A stretch of 64,000 bases of DNA from Sciurus carolinensis (taxonomy: Eukaryota; Chordata; Mammalia; Rodentia; Sciuridae). Shown piece by piece: positions 1 to 12,384 of this stretch. Position 1 is the stretch's first letter. Each line of letters starts with the position of its first letter. The DNA lies in contig NC_062214.1 of assembly GCF_902686445.1 (NCBI RefSeq), positions 50,503,177 to 50,567,176 of the forward strand. The letters run 5' to 3'. Made by a program: the position numbers and the translations under genes. The notes below the pieces were generated by a model. It was given only the letters and a program-made list of their open reading frames with translations. It searched no databases and was not told where the DNA came from.

Positions 1-782
1 GTGAGTAGTTTGTGTAGGTGATGCCCTGAGAGAAGATGTGTGGGGAAGCTCACAGCTCTCAGCACAGCTCTGCCCATTGCTGGCCACTTCTCTGGGGTGT
101 GAGTGGGCCTGCCTTCTGGCAGAGCCTTAGTAAGGCAGCAAAAGGTGGGCAGGGAAGAGGCTTTCATCTCAGGCTGCCCCTTCTTTCATTCCTTGGGGAC
201 AGCATCACTTAGGGGTTACCAAGCAGAAGAGGCCAGGCTCCATGGCTCACCACTCCATAGATAAATATTCAGATTCGAATTGGTCGGAAAATAGGTTTTA
301 TTCAAAACCAGCTTTGAGGGAAGATAGAAGAAACTGTTTCAAAATTTCCATTTTGGGAGACTTTGGGGTGAGGAAAAAAAAGAAAGGCAGGAAGTATTCA
401 TGTACAGATTGAGTTAGCCTGTGCTAGACAGGCCAGGGCAGGGGTGGCCTCCATTCTTAACTTTCTTGGCATCATCAGGCCAAGGGCAGCCCCTCAGCCT
501 TTACTCTCATCATGAACAAGTTGCTCTCAGTTTCATAAGGGCCCCCCAACTTCATAGGGAGCCCACTTTCTGAGCACTTGAGGGGGGTCCAGGAGGACTA
601 AAGCAGCTGCCTTCCCCACACACAGTGCCCCCACCATTGCATTTCCTGCACTGAACCAGCTAAAACCAGAAAATCAGACTCACAGAAGTGTTTTAATTCC
701 TCATGGTAAGAAAATGTCTAAGTTTTGTTAGTATCTCTCTGTGTGTACCTGTTTGGCGACGGGGTGTGGGTGGGTGGGTGGG

Positions 783-926
783 TACTGGGAATCTAACCAC
801 TGATCTACATCCTAGCCCTTTTTATTTTTTATTTTGTGACAGGATCTCACTAAGTTGCTGAGGGTCTTGCTAAGTGGCTGAGGTTGGCCTCAAACTTGCC
901 ATCCTCCTGCCTCAGCCTCCCTGGTA
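783..926 (-). mobile_element. Composite B1-like/ID-like SINE
   Basis: Read on the plus strand it is reversed: an altered form of the CTGGGGATTGAACC end, then CATCCTAGCCC, TTTTTATTTT, a GACAGGATCTCACTAAG block and the GGCCTCAAACTTG B1-like block. This order is the squirrel-type composite. The copy is diverged and its GGGATTACAGG end is lost. Confidence 0.8.
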
Positions 927-1269
927 GATCTGGACATTTTTATATATTTTCATTGATATTGTAGAGTTGTCTTCTAGGAGGATCATCCTTATGTACCCAG
1001 CTGCGGGATATGATGACAGCCACTTGGTCACCTGTGGGGATCTGAGACATGATTTCCTTGCTACGAAGTATAGTGGTCAGGTTTCCCCGTTTCTTTGTTT
1101 CTGAGTGAAATTCAGAGACCCTGGAGCAGGATGACTATTCACCTGAATGGTTCAGCTTCTTTGCTCCATTTGACACCAGGCCCTGGCCTTTGAGATAACC
1201 ACTTCTGACCTATCCAGGGACCTTCCCAGGAATCCCAGGAGCTTTGCCTGCTTGCACTCGAGTCACAGG

Positions 1270-1293
1270 AAAAAAAAAAAAAAAAAAAAAAAA
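1270..1293 (+). repeat. A homopolymer (24 A)
   Basis: This is an uninterrupted run of 24 A. No recognisable SINE body lies directly upstream, so I do not call it a retroposon tail. Its length is prone to sequencing error. Confidence 0.95.
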
Positions 1294-1599
1294 CTACAGA
1301 CTTGGGAAACAGGTGGTCACTTTCCTAGGAAAGTCTTGTCCATATCCCACATAGCTGGATGTGGACATAGACAACGATTAGAGAGGTCTCTTTCCTCTGA
1401 TTTTTGCTTTTGTTTAAATTTATTAAGGGTGGCTCCTAAAAATCAACATTAGAGAAAACATTTAACCTTTAAGGTAAATTTTAACCTTGTGGATTGCATC
1501 TTCCATTTGGTTTATTCAGTATCTAGAACTCTATTTTAGTTATCAACATGGCATTTGATGAAATGAGACATCCATTCTGTTAGAAATATTAGGGTGCTG

Positions 1600-1925
1600 C
1601 AAGGATCAAACACGTGCTCAGAAGTAGCTTGGGAAGGCAAACTTTATTTCTGCAGAAGGGTGTGCTACTGAACCTGGCAAGCAAACACATTTGGGCAGCA
1701 GTCTACCTAATTTTATCCCGAATCCAGCACTGCCCCTTGCTCTGATAGGAGGAGCTAAGGGTCACAATCTGTGCAACTGGCTAATTTTAAAATTGGGCAT
1801 GGCGAAGGGAAGGGCTATAGTTAAAATGACTACAATTGGATCTTACATCCCAAATAAGGCTAAATACTATATTCTGAAAATGGACCACCAGACTGTTTTT
1901 CACAATTCCTTAAATAAACTCTAAA
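1600..1925 (-). mobile_element. Possible unclassified LTR-like repeat
   Basis: The stretch has a moderately high AT content and an ACTTTATTTCTGCAG start, which reads as an AATAAA-like signal on the minus strand. Its composition resembles LTR sequence I associate loosely with rodent endogenous retroviruses, but I cannot place it in a family or show TG/CA ends or a target duplication. Confidence 0.2.
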
Positions 1926-2117
1926 AAGTAAGCAGAGGAGCAGATTTCCTTGCCATCATGAAGAATGTCTATCTTACGTCAGCATCTCATTTCAATTAAA
2001 TTCAAGGACCAAGCAAGACCACTTACCATTGTCTTCCCCTCCCAAGGTCACTTACCCCTTGCCATAATTGCAGTTTTAATTATTGTTGCTTGAGTATTTT
2101 TTCCCAAATACTTATGC

Positions 2118-2275
2118 TCTTCACATACTTGATCCTTAATTTTTGAAATGACCTGCAAGATATAGATTATGAACATTACATAGATAACACTTTACCCTAG
2201 AATGATCCAGTCACTCAAATAGCTAGTGTTTGAGTTGTGATTTGAAACCAGGCATGCTTGACTGCAAAGTCGCTG
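2118..2275 (-). mobile_element. MIR-like SINE fragment
   Basis: The order of AAATGACCTGCAAGATATAG, then CACTCAAATAGCTAGTG, then GATTTGAAACCAGGC matches the antisense MIR body ending in the tRNA-like B-box region. It is strongly diverged. Confidence 0.5.
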
Positions 2276-2317
2276 GGTGTTTCTCTTATCCCATTGTAAT
2301 TCATTGTTACTCAGTGT

Positions 2318-3460
2318 TGTTCTGGCCAACAAAATAAGACATGAAAAAGAAATTGAACTGTCAACTATTAAAAAGGAGAAGATATTAATAAAGTATTAAT
2401 GTTTGTCATTGATAGGATTTGGAAACAGAAAATTTAGAAGATTTAATGAAAATAAATTATTAGAACAAATAAAGGGATCTGGTGAAATGGCAGAAAGCAT
2501 GATAATGACCCTAGAAATTGTTTTTATCAGGACTGTAAATTTCAAAAGGATTATAGTGAGAGAGGGGAGGGCAACACCTATATTAGTTGTTAGTCAGATC
2601 GTTTAATTCAGTCTTCATAGACTACTAACCAGTTAGATAATAAGCTGGGAAAAAGATTCCATTCACATTAATAGCAGTGATCATAACACACAATGCAACA
2701 TTGCATCATAATGACACAAAATACCTAGAAACAAACCAAATGGGGAACTCCAGAAACCTATATGATGAAAATAAAAAACTTCACTGAGCTGAAAAGGGAA
2801 TCTTCAGTTATATATAGGCATATGTCAATTAGTGATTAAAAATTCACGATGTTGTATAAAGGTCAATTTTCCCTCACAATGAATTCACAGCTCAAGGAAA
2901 GAGAGTTAATTGCAAGGTTGTTAAATATAATACCTTAATCAAATTAAATCAGAATTTAAATGGAAGAATATATCAAAAACGAGAGCAAAGACTTCTGAGA
3001 GTTGAAGTAGTGAAACATCATCCCTAAGTATGTTATGAAGTGCAGTAGAGGAGTAAGTATACATAATGAGGTAATCAAGGAGGAAATAGATATGCTAGAA
3101 ATAGACACTTTCATGTGTAAATAAAATACAGGATAGAGGGAGCATCAACAAAATTAATGGGGAAAAGGAAGGATTTCTAAATAAATGGGGTTGGGTCAAT
3201 TGATCTTGTCTTAATTTTACTTTTTAAAGCTTTCTCTAATATTAAAAGGAATCTTTCCAACTAGAAAGACAACAACAGATTGGAAAAAGTATTATAAAAT
3301 ATTTTCAGGAAATAGGGCAAAGTTCTAATTTATTATAAGAAAGAGATTGTAGAAAGATATTCCAAATCTTAGAAAAGGAATGAGCACAAGATATACAAAT
3401 GCAATTTACAAAAGAAGCAATCAAATTAGAATGAAATGTTACTCCAGAAATGCTTGGTGA
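2318..3460 (+). mobile_element. Old L1 (or HAL1) ORF2-region remnant
   Basis: The AT-rich block contains ordered L1-like phrases: GACATGAAAAAGAAATTGAA near 2339, AGATTCCATTCACATTAATAGC near 2655, CAAAATACCTAGAAACAAACC near 2717 and CAATTTACAAAAGAAG near 3402. The order matches an L1 reverse-transcriptase 3' region. All frames are broken and it is not coding. Confidence 0.6.
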
Positions 3461-5445
3461 GGATATTGGAGATGGTAAGCCACCACTTTCAGATATTGCT
3501 TGTTTAGCCTCCTTGGCTGGGGTTAAGCATGAGCCTCTCTTTTTCAAATCATGTCAGTACATTTTTACATTAAGCTCACCTGCTTTCCTTCTCTTATCCC
3601 ACTGGCCTTATGGCAAATGTGTATCATATGTGAAGACAGTTCTCTCCAAGTATATTATATTCCATGTAAGTGTAAAATTTCTTCATGGTAGAAAGTCCAC
3701 GTGCACAGTGGCATGGATCAGGGGCTGGATGGCTGGGGAACTGCTTTCAGGAAGCTGGCACTTTGGCTGGGCAGATGAGACTTACCCACACGGAGCAGCC
3801 AAAGAGCAGAGTGAGGTCTAATGTACCTGCAAGAAGGACATTTGTGCAAGTCACCTAATCTCTTTTTGCCTGTGTCCTCCTCCATCTGAGAAAGGATTGT
3901 ATCTTCAGTATTCCCCATCCTTTGCTATTCATGCCAGCATTTTGGGGAATTTTACTTTCAGCAACTTGTATTGTTATAGGGCCAGGACCTTCTGGGAAGC
4001 TGAAGCAGCACGAAGGCCCCCCTTCTCCCTGATTCTTGGAGCCAGATCAGAAAGATTTCAGACATGCTGGTCAGGGTAACTGGCATTAGAAGGGATGGGA
4101 AAGGGGAAAAGGGGACACTCTCCAGGGAAAGTGAGTCCTCTCAGAGAGGAAATGGATGTGTGCCTCTCCTGCTGTCCAGTTTCTGGGGATCCCAGAGTCC
4201 TGCTCAGGTCCTCCTCTTGAATTATGACAGTAGGATGATATCAGACTTTCAAATCCTCACTGCTGTGACAACTCGAGGTCACTTTGGCCCATGCTGACAG
4301 TTCTAATTAGAACCTCTTCTTAAAGCTGTTAGAGGGAATTTTCCTTCTCTCTCTGAGTTCTGGGATCTGGTCTGTGTAAGGGTCACAACTGCCCCCAAAC
4401 CCCACAGGATAACTTGTGTTGTTCTCATCTGCACTTTGGATCTACATTTCTCCTGCAGATAACAGGTCATTTGCTGAGGTATGTAACATATCTTGTAGAC
4501 TTAAGCCAGGCAGAGTTGCAGGTAAATTGTTTTTTAAAAGTGAAAGTATGTGGGAATCAGCACAGTAGGCCCCATTTATAGAATTATCCCCTTAACCTCA
4601 TGTTCCCACCACTGATGTCTGTCCGTTCCCTTTTAGTATCACAAAAACAATTGGCATTTTTTGTTTTCCCAAAATAAAAATAAGTGAATGTTATTTTTGC
4701 CCAACTATATATTACCTGCCAGCTCTGAGCTGAAGGGCAGTTGGGACAGAGGAGACAATGGCCAAGATCAATTCTAGTCTGAAATTTCCTTAACTCAAAG
4801 GCTGGGTAGCTGACTTTAACATACTGAAACTAATGTTGCATGAGACATTAACTTGACAGGTAGTAAATATTTAAAGTTTCCACAATTACAGACATCGTTG
4901 ATATGCTGGATCAATCGGAGTTACACAATACTTCTTACATAAGACTTCTCAGTCCTATGTAATGGACATTAGTATATCTAGAAAAGGGGTAAATGCACAG
5001 CTTTTTACTAGCTCATTGATTTTTTTTTTTCCTGGAGCATCTTAAGTCTGCTGTTCTGTGGAATTTAGGAAGTAATATCTTTCATTTTCACCTGCTTTAG
5101 TAGCAATTCTGCCCTTCTGCCTTGGGTCTTGATGGACATTGTATGTTTTAACATTCGTTTCAGAAGAAGAATAATTTTTATCAGAAGCAGGAAAATGGTA
5201 ATGTTGTTGGGTCATCATTGTCACAAGCTGTTTCACTGTCAAACCCAGTACAGTCATTGCCTAAAGGGGAGAGACTTTTACAAAAAAATTTTTCCTTGAG
5301 TCCTTTTCAGTGCATATATTGGTTAAAATCAAAACAAGATTGTAATAGTTCTCAAAGTTTTATGAGCATAACAGAGTGGATGAATTAAGATTTTGTTTAT
5401 TAGTATTATAAAATTCTTATTTAAGAGTTTTGTTTTGGTTTGGTT

Positions 5446-5644
5446 TCTGGTACTGGGGATTAATCCCAGGGATGTTTAACTCCTGAGCCACATCCTCAGC
5501 CCTTTTTATTTTTTTATTTTGAGACAGGATCTCACTAAGTTGTTTAGGGCCTCGCTAAATTGCTGATGCTGGCTTGGAACTTGTGATCCTTCCCCCTCTG
5601 CCTGTCAAGTCGCTGGGATTACAGGTGTGCCCTACTGCACCCCA
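5446..5644 (-). mobile_element. Composite B1-like/ID-like SINE
   Basis: Reading from 5451 the reversed ID-like end TACTGGGGATTAATCCCAGG is followed by GCCACATCCTCAGCCC, an A/T-rich link, GAGACAGGATCTCACTAAG, and CGCTGGGATTACAGGTGTG of the B1-like part. The order matches the other composite copies in the window. Confidence 0.88.
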
Positions 5645-5669
5645 CTGATCTTCAAGAGTTTTGAGTGAA

Positions 5670-5781
5670 GCACTAGGGGTGCACAGTGGTAAGAACTTGC
5701 CTAGCATGTGCAAGGTCCTAGGTCTGATCCCAGGACTGGGAAAATTAAAAAAAAAAAAAAGAAAGAAAGAAAGAAAGAAAA
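5670..5781 (+). mobile_element. ID SINE with A-rich/GAAA tail
   Basis: The copy carries the ID core AACTTGCCTAGCATGTGCAA and ends with an oligo-A run followed by a (GAAA)n tail. ID elements descend from a tRNA-Ala-like gene; this copy is not a functional tRNA. It lies 25 bp downstream of an antisense composite SINE. Confidence 0.8.
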
Positions 5782-6699
5782 AGGATTTGAGTGTTTGAGT
5801 GGAATAGTTCAAGTTGACCTTCAAATGTGTTTATTAAACAAATGTCTTTGGACCTGACTGTGAGGCCACTATCATGTGACTCCATTTCTGCTGGAAGGAA
5901 ACAGCAGTAACTATGCCAAGTGTCCATTGTCAACATCATTGGACATTCCTTCTTTACTAACAGGGGCCCATTTTCCTGCTGTTATCTTGAACTGTTTTAT
6001 TGAAATATATTTATATAGATTGTTGCTTCCCTTTTGCCCCCAGTAATAATCGAGCTAAGAAAAGTGAACACTGTGGAAGTCATTCCCAAGAATGATGAAC
6101 AGAATCAGAGAAGCTGTTTGAAGTGTTTATCTTGTCATGGAATGGTCTGAGAAAAGGGTTGCCTAAGTTTAGGAATACTCCAGAAAGTGGGAAGGAGAAT
6201 CTTTAAAGTCAGGAAAGCTCACCATGGTTCCAAGGAGTATGCAGAGTATCTGGCTTATGAGAAGTGATGTCTGCTAACCATGATGTGCAGGAGAAGTACC
6301 CTTGTCCAGTGTCCATCATTCTTATTCTTTAGTATTTATTCCTGCCAAGTCTTGGCTCAAGAGAGCCAGGATGCATCATCCTGGTGCCATTACTGGCTCA
6401 TTGTGCAGTGTGACATGATGCTTTTAATGCCCTATGCACAGACTAAGGCTGGGGACCAAACTTTCTGCTTGAGCACAATCTCCAGGGCAAGAGAAGAACA
6501 ACATCAGCAGTCACTGTGGCAGGATACTGACTCTCAGGGAGTTTGCCCCATCAAGAGCACCAGTCATTGATACCAGCTGCGACCTTCTCCCCTCAGGTTC
6601 CATGCTGTCTGGATTCCTAGACAGCTTAGCTCTTATCTCCAGGTGACCAGGAAACTCTTATAAAAGCAGCTAAGCTGCACCAATTCTTTTTTAAAAAAT

Positions 6700-6866
6700 T
6701 TTGGGGGGTTCTGGGGATTGAACCAGGGGTACTTTACCATTGAGCTACATCTCCAGCCCTTTTTATTTTTCATTTTGAGACAGGGTCTTGCTAAGTTGCT
6801 GAAACTGGCCTTGAACTTACGATCTTCCTATCTCAGCCCCCTGAGTTGCTTGGATTACAGGCTTTA
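6700..6866 (-). mobile_element. Composite B1-like/ID-like SINE
   Basis: The reversed ID-like part (TTCTGGGGATTGAACCAGGG, then GAGCTACATCTCCAGCCC) precedes TTTTTATTTTTCATTTTGAG and the B1-like block to GGATTACAGG. It ends about 250 bp before exon 2. Confidence 0.88.
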
Positions 6867-7113
6867 TACCAGTTCTTTTTAATGACTGATTCAAGTACTG
6901 TTTTGGAGTACAGCCCAGGAGGAAAATGCAGAGCCCAGAGAGGGAGGAAGGACTCACTGAGCCACATAACTTGTGATGGGCAGAGTGACTGCAGCACCTA
7001 GATACTGAAGTCTCCTCCCAGGTGGTACTGCTGGGAACTTGTGGAAGCTTTTCTTACTTAATACTGGGTTTTTCTGGCATTGACAAAAACCTTTTGTCTT
7101 TGCTGAATTCTAG

Positions 7114-7228
7114 AAATGGCTTCAGACATACCTGGATCAGTGACATTGCCTGTTGCCCCCATGGCGGCCACTGGACAGGTGAGGATGGCAGGGGCCATGC
7201 CTGCCCGTGGAGGAAAGCGGCGTTCCGG
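7114..7228 (+). CDS. ARNT2: ARNT2 exon 2: N-terminal segment with nuclear-localisation basic patch
   Basis: ARNT2 is a class II bHLH-PAS factor that acts in the nucleus as the shared partner of SIM1, NPAS4, HIF-alpha and AHR. This exon encodes about residues 11-49. It begins with the last two bases of a split Glu codon, then reads MASDIPGSV and continues to GGKRRS, a basic patch matching the nuclear-localisation region of the ARNT family. The acceptor is TTCTAG at 7108-7113 and the donor is CCGG|GTAAGC after 7228. The exon leaves a GG that joins the first A of exon 3 to make Gly49. The length is 115 bp. The peptide matches my memory of mammalian ARNT2; ARNT itself differs here, which excludes the paralogue. 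The Met at about residue 12 is internal, so this exon need not hold the start codon. Confidence 0.96.
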
Positions 7229-7639
7229 GTAAGCAGCCTCAGCATTTCCAGAAATTGGACTTAATAATTATTGAGCAATGGTCTTGAACTGTTAGGAAAG
7301 TATTGTTTTTCCCTCTCCTGTAGAATAAAAACTCAGAAGCTTACATCCTGTTTAGATTTTGCAAGATTCCTAAATATGCACATGATTTGCTTCTAAGTGT
7401 TTTGGGCCTTGGCACCCAGCTGGGGACTTCTGTTTGCTTGTCCTTGTGTTGGGAATGTGCTTGGTGACCCTGCTGGGCCTTTCTCTGGCCATCTCTCAAA
7501 GGAGGCTTGCCCTTCACCCCCCTAAGCTCTTAGGCCAGATTTGGCAGCTGAGTTCCAAGCCCTGTGAGCTGCAAAGGATCACCCTGGAGCCCTCCATGGT
7601 TTCCTCTGGCCGCCCATCTTTTGTGGACAATGTGTATAA

Positions 7640-7855
7640 TTTCTTTCAACAAAACTGGCTGTGGGGGTGGGAAGGACAGTGGAATGAGATGGACATTATT
7701 ACCATGTGTATGATTACACTACCAGTGTGTCTGTGTACCATGTACAGCCAGAGGAATGAAAAGTCATGCTCCATTTGTGTATATTGTGCCAAAATGCATT
7801 CTACTATAATGTATAACTAATTAGAACAAATTTAAAAATAAAATAAAATAAAATA
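7640..7855 (+). mobile_element. Retroposon 3' end with (AAAAT)n tail
   Basis: A stretch including GAATGAGATGGACATTATTA, CCATTTGTGTATATTGTGCC and AATGTATAACTAATTAGAAC ends in an (AAAAT)n tail at 7826-7855. From memory, this phrase series is a high-copy element in squirrel and marmot genomes, probably an L1 3' end. Its boundaries and family are not certain. Confidence 0.55.
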
Positions 7856-10800
7856 AAGAACTGACTAAAGCCTGTGCCTAAAGTCCAGGCAGCTTGAATC
7901 ACATGCTCTTACTGGCTAATAAAGTTGGTAACAGTAATAGTGCTATTGATTATGCTGGTTCTGATAGAGACAGAAAGACCATCACTTTTGAGCAGATAGA
8001 ATCAAAACAACATCTCATATGAATTAAAGCAAAACAACCATCCAGAACCCTATACGAAAAAGATTACTGACATTTTCAGACTTAGTTTATCACTTAACCC
8101 CGTTCTAACACCAAATCTATTATATTTTCAGTGAAATATTTGACCAACAAAGTTTCTCACAAAGTCAAAGCAACTTACACTTTTAATGCAACTTATGATA
8201 ATGCCTGGGCTCCCCTGGACAGCAACTGTCCAGTTACAGCAGCCTAAGACCTGTGGAGTGGGCCTATTTTTTAATGGTCTAGCATTTTAAGTTTGAGAGT
8301 TTCCTCTAAACCAGTGTGATTCTTAAAAGGGACAGAGACAGGAGATAGATGTGTATTGGTATCTGGGATTGAGTAGGCCTAAGAAGAAAAAACCATTTAG
8401 CACTATAATTTCAGAATCTAAAATAGACTGTTATGTGTATGGTACAATCTGAAGACGGGGCCTGAGATTTTCATGATCATTTAGAAAGTTTAAAGGACTG
8501 AGAACCGGACAGTGCTTAGGCTAGCTTCACTTTGATTCAACTTACTCATTTTTGGTGCTGATGTAGCCAGTTTTGCATCATCAGTTGCCATCATTTCTGC
8601 AGAGGGGCCTGCAGAACTGGGATGAGAAATGTTGGTGCCCCCAGGCAAAACTCCTCAGATCAGCTCTGTAATAAATGATGTGGCTTGACTCTGGGGCTCA
8701 CTGCAAAGCAGCCTTCCTTTTTTAACCAAGTATTCTTGCTAACAAGGTGCTAAGCTCAGCAGAGTCTGGGTTGCTAAAAGAATGTGTATGTGTGGTACCA
8801 GTATATAGATTTTTAACTGATTTTTTTTAAACACAAGGTCTTATAAAAATTATTTTAAATGTTTATGTGCTCTAACTGCATTCTGAGAGACAAAACTTTA
8901 TCCATCACTCAAGTCCTTTTTCAGAAGAGGCTAACTCAGGACTCTGGTGAAGGAGGTAGGCCGGGTTGGGCCTAAGTCCAAGCAAAGATGCTCAAGTGCA
9001 GCCCAGTATTTTCAGGATCAGGAGCCCTTTTTGTGCTTGGGGGTAGGGGGTGTCTTTGAACCTCTGCTAGGACTTTCTGCCAGCCCCTCCAGGGCCTGGG
9101 CTAGTGTTAGGGAGTCTAGCATCCATACCCTGATTTCTGGTTGTTCCCTGGACTAATGATTTGACCAGGGACTCAGTCCCATTTTCAAAGAATTCCCCAG
9201 AACTGTCCCTTTCCCTACCAGATCTCTCTCCCTCTCTCTCTCCCAACCAAAGGTGGGAGCACCTGCTGACACCTCATCTAGTGGCAAGGAGGAGGCAAGG
9301 AGCTGCCTTAAAGGCAGCTTGACCTTCCCTGCCCAACATTGTCCTCATTTTTAGGGTCCTTCCACCTCCCCATCGGACTGAGTGAGCAAACAAAGGTTCC
9401 ATTTGCTAAACCTCCATGATTTAGTAATTTTTCCTGTGTTTAGTAAAGGAATCTCCATTTTTACAGAGCTGTTTCCATAGTAATTCTTGCATCTGACATT
9501 TTTATACATGTTTTGCTGAAATCCTGTGATTGAAGCCACCACAGCTCTGGAAGCTCCTTCAACACAACCCAAACACTTATTAGCTCAACGCAAAGGAGAT
9601 CCAGACAGAAGCCACATTCATCAAAAAGCAGATGACCCCACAGCAGGGCTGTGCTCCAAGGCCCACATTTGCTGCTACTCTCCCTATTACTGGCTCCTTC
9701 TTCTCCCTGAGAGTGTGAAATATACTTGGAGAGATACAGGGAGAAAGAGAAGAAGAAGAGGAAAGGGGAATGGAGGTGATAGGAGATCCTCATGAGATCT
9801 CCCACTCTGACCTGATTACTCTGGTTGAAAGAAGTATCCCAAATTTTCAGGGACTTTATGTTTCACAGCCAAGTGTTGGTTTGAGAGTTGTGAACCTTTC
9901 TGGCTGCATGACTGGGCCAGACTGTGGATCCTTCCTAGATGAACTTTCTTCTGCTTCCCTGACATCCTTGCACAAGAAGGGTCCTGGCAGGCTGCATGCT
10001 GTCCTGGCAGTTGGGACAGAAGGTGAAGGTTCAGAAATTTCAGATTCCTTCCAGTGTGGTTGCACATGAGTGGGAGAGGTGAGCTGAAGCTGGTTATCTG
10101 CAGTGAATTTCTGCAGTAACCTCTCTGATCTCAGAAAGGGTGGCCAGAGACAGGGGCTTAAACAGAGCAGAGACAATGTTTTTAACATTAGAGGAAGCAG
10201 CCATGATTGGGTAGGGTCTGTGCCTGTGCCCCAGGCTAGACATTGATAGGCATAGACTTTAGAGGTCGAGGGCAGAGATGTATCAGTCCTGTCCCTCTGT
10301 GTTGGAGTTCAGTGCTGGATTTCTAAAATATCAACACAACACTGAGGTAAATATATTCATATTGCATCCAACCAGAAGACCAGGGTCTCCTGACATAACC
10401 TCATGAGCTATGAGAATGTGATCAAATTAAAGGCATATTTACATAGGCAGTTGTGTCACTTGGTTAGCACTTATGCACCAGCATTACTGTTGTAGAGCAT
10501 TTTACAGCACCCATCTCTTTCCTTTGTTGGCAGGAGCCTTGGGCTGGCCTAGGATGCTCCTTTGCCACTGTTGTTGGACCACTCCTGTTGACACAACCTT
10601 GATCTTTCTCATTAGAGCATTAGTGAATTCTGTTTGATGACTCATATTATTCATATTGGATGATGCATTATTATTACACAGCCCCAGTTAGGGAGATTCA
10701 CATCACTTCCTCCTATTAGTTATAGCATGTTCAGAAGTGCTAGCCTGGCTTGTTATGGAGATAAAAATTTAGGCTCATTGACAGGGAGGTCAGATGCATT

Positions 10801-11459
10801 TTCAGCTCACCTTTTGAAGATTCATATCATCCACACATTGTGTTGAATTCACTAAAGTGAATACAATAGGGCTTAAAAGTCATATTTTGATTTCTCTCTT
10901 TTATTATCCAGATGCTTCAGTATAATAGAGAGGCATAAAAGACATAAAACAAAGTATGATTTACTTAGGCTTTTTATAGCAGAAGAAATAAGTGTAGCTT
11001 ATTGTAGTCATATTTAAAGTAAAGAATTGGTGACAGCAGACACCAGCAAGTGTTGCTCTAAGAGACCCTCAGTGTCCTCAGGGTAGTTGCATTTTTTTGT
11101 CTGTGTTGCTGATAAGCAGGTAAGACTATTCGGGGGTAGAGTGAATTTTCCTGAGAATTTGAATAACTGTATGGGTCTGCATTTATCTCCTGTGTTGGTC
11201 TCCATCTTTATACTATTCCAGATACCTAAATCTGATTGTTGCACACTGTGATTGCTACAAGCACAGGTGGGAGGCACAGTTTTTGGTTCCAGTTTTCATA
11301 GGCAAATTCTGATTCCCAAGTTCCTAGTGGACCTCAGAAAGCTCCAGGCTCAGATCAGGGCCATCCCATTTTGTTTTACTTGTTCGTTTTCTTTCTTTCT
11401 TTTCTGTGTTTTTGTTTGTGGGTTTTTTTGTTGTTGTTATTTTTGTTTTGTTTTTTGGG

Positions 11460-11668
11460 TTTTTTTTTTTTTTTTTATTGTTGTTGCTTATTTGGTTCTA
11501 GGTTTAAACCCAGGGATTCTTTACCACTGAGCTCCATCCCCAACTCTTTTTGATTTTTATTTTGATATGGTCTCTTTATGTTACCTAGGCTGGTCTCAAA
11601 CTTTCAATCTTCCTGCCTCAGCCCCCTGCATCACTGGGAGTACAGGTGTTCCCCACTGTACCCAGCTA
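11460..11668 (-). mobile_element. Composite B1-like/ID-like SINE (long poly-T side)
   Basis: It starts with a T-rich run at about 11459-11477 (the reversed poly-A tail) and a diverged ID-like part (TTTAAACCCAGGGATTC, then GAGCTCCATCCCCAACTC). The B1-like block and GGGAGTACAGGTG follow. Confidence 0.82.
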
Positions 11669-12139
11669 GGTCTATCTCTTTCTTATATTCTTTGCTTGAT
11701 TGAGCCCTGGCTGACTTAGCCAATCTAGGACCCTTTGCCACACAGCTCACTTGCCATATCTGCTTCATGGAGGATCAGGTAAAGAATAGAACTGTCTTTG
11801 CTAAAAAAGTTGAATAGTCATCTTCATTGTCCCAGAACACTCTCAGTTTTAGCACTGAAATCCTGGATCCCATGAATTCCTGGAAAATCAAGACAATTGA
11901 TCACCCTAAACCTCCCAAAGATCTGCAGGCTGAGGGAGGACTGCCAAATACATTGCATTATGCAGGAACCTGAAGATCACGTTCATGTCACCTTGAGCCA
12001 AAAGGAATTTTAAAGATAACTTGAGGTTTTGTTAAATACTTGCATGAGTTCTTCGGAATTTTGAAAGTGCTGCTTTTCTTTCCCCCTTAATGCTTATGTT
12101 TTTGATGTGGTCAGCAAAATTGCTCTTCCCCATTATGAA

Positions 12140-12152
12140 CACTAGGTGGCAG
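12140..12152 (+). promoter_or_regulatory. CTCF-like motif (plus)
   Basis: CACTAGGTGGCAG matches the CTCF core (CASYAGRKGGCRS) at every position; the only nearby departure is A in place of C just upstream. Binding cannot be shown from sequence. It pairs with the reverse-orientation motif at 12385-12397. Confidence 0.5.
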
Positions 12153-12384
12153 TGTGGCCCTGCAACTCAGCAGAACATCCTGTGGATTTGATTACAGTAT
12201 TCTTGGCGGTTATCTCCCAGGTTTAATTTTCTGGAAGGTGAGATGATAGCTTACCAATTATGCAGAATATTAATGGCTTTGCTTCATTTAGAAATTCATG
12301 CATTCAGGTCCCACTTGTCTACAATCTAGACAACTGCAGAGCTCCTGGCTTCCCAAACTACCCCCCTGTAGGGAGTGTATGTTT

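Larger units (their letters stand above)
1..7113 (+). other. ARNT2: ARNT2 intron 1 (3' part)
   Basis: This stretch is non-coding and ends at the exon 2 acceptor (AG at 7112-7113). It holds SINE copies at about 783-926, 5446-5644, 5670-5781 and 6700-6866, a MIR-like piece at 2118-2275 and an old L1-like block at about 2318-3460. It also has a 24-A run at 1270-1293. The short open frames here match no protein family I recognise. About 3460-5440 and 5790-6690 show nothing I can name. The exon 1 side of the intron lies outside the window. Confidence 0.85.

Noticed and set aside
1..6. The window starts with GTGAGT, an ideal splice donor
   Set aside because: No exon is visible to its left because the window begins there. 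A chance start cannot be excluded, so I do not claim that position 1 is the end of exon 1.
5745..5939. Lysine/phenylalanine-rich open frame across an A-rich tract
   Set aside because: Its low-complexity residues come from the oligo-A and (GAAA)n SINE tail, so it is not a gene.
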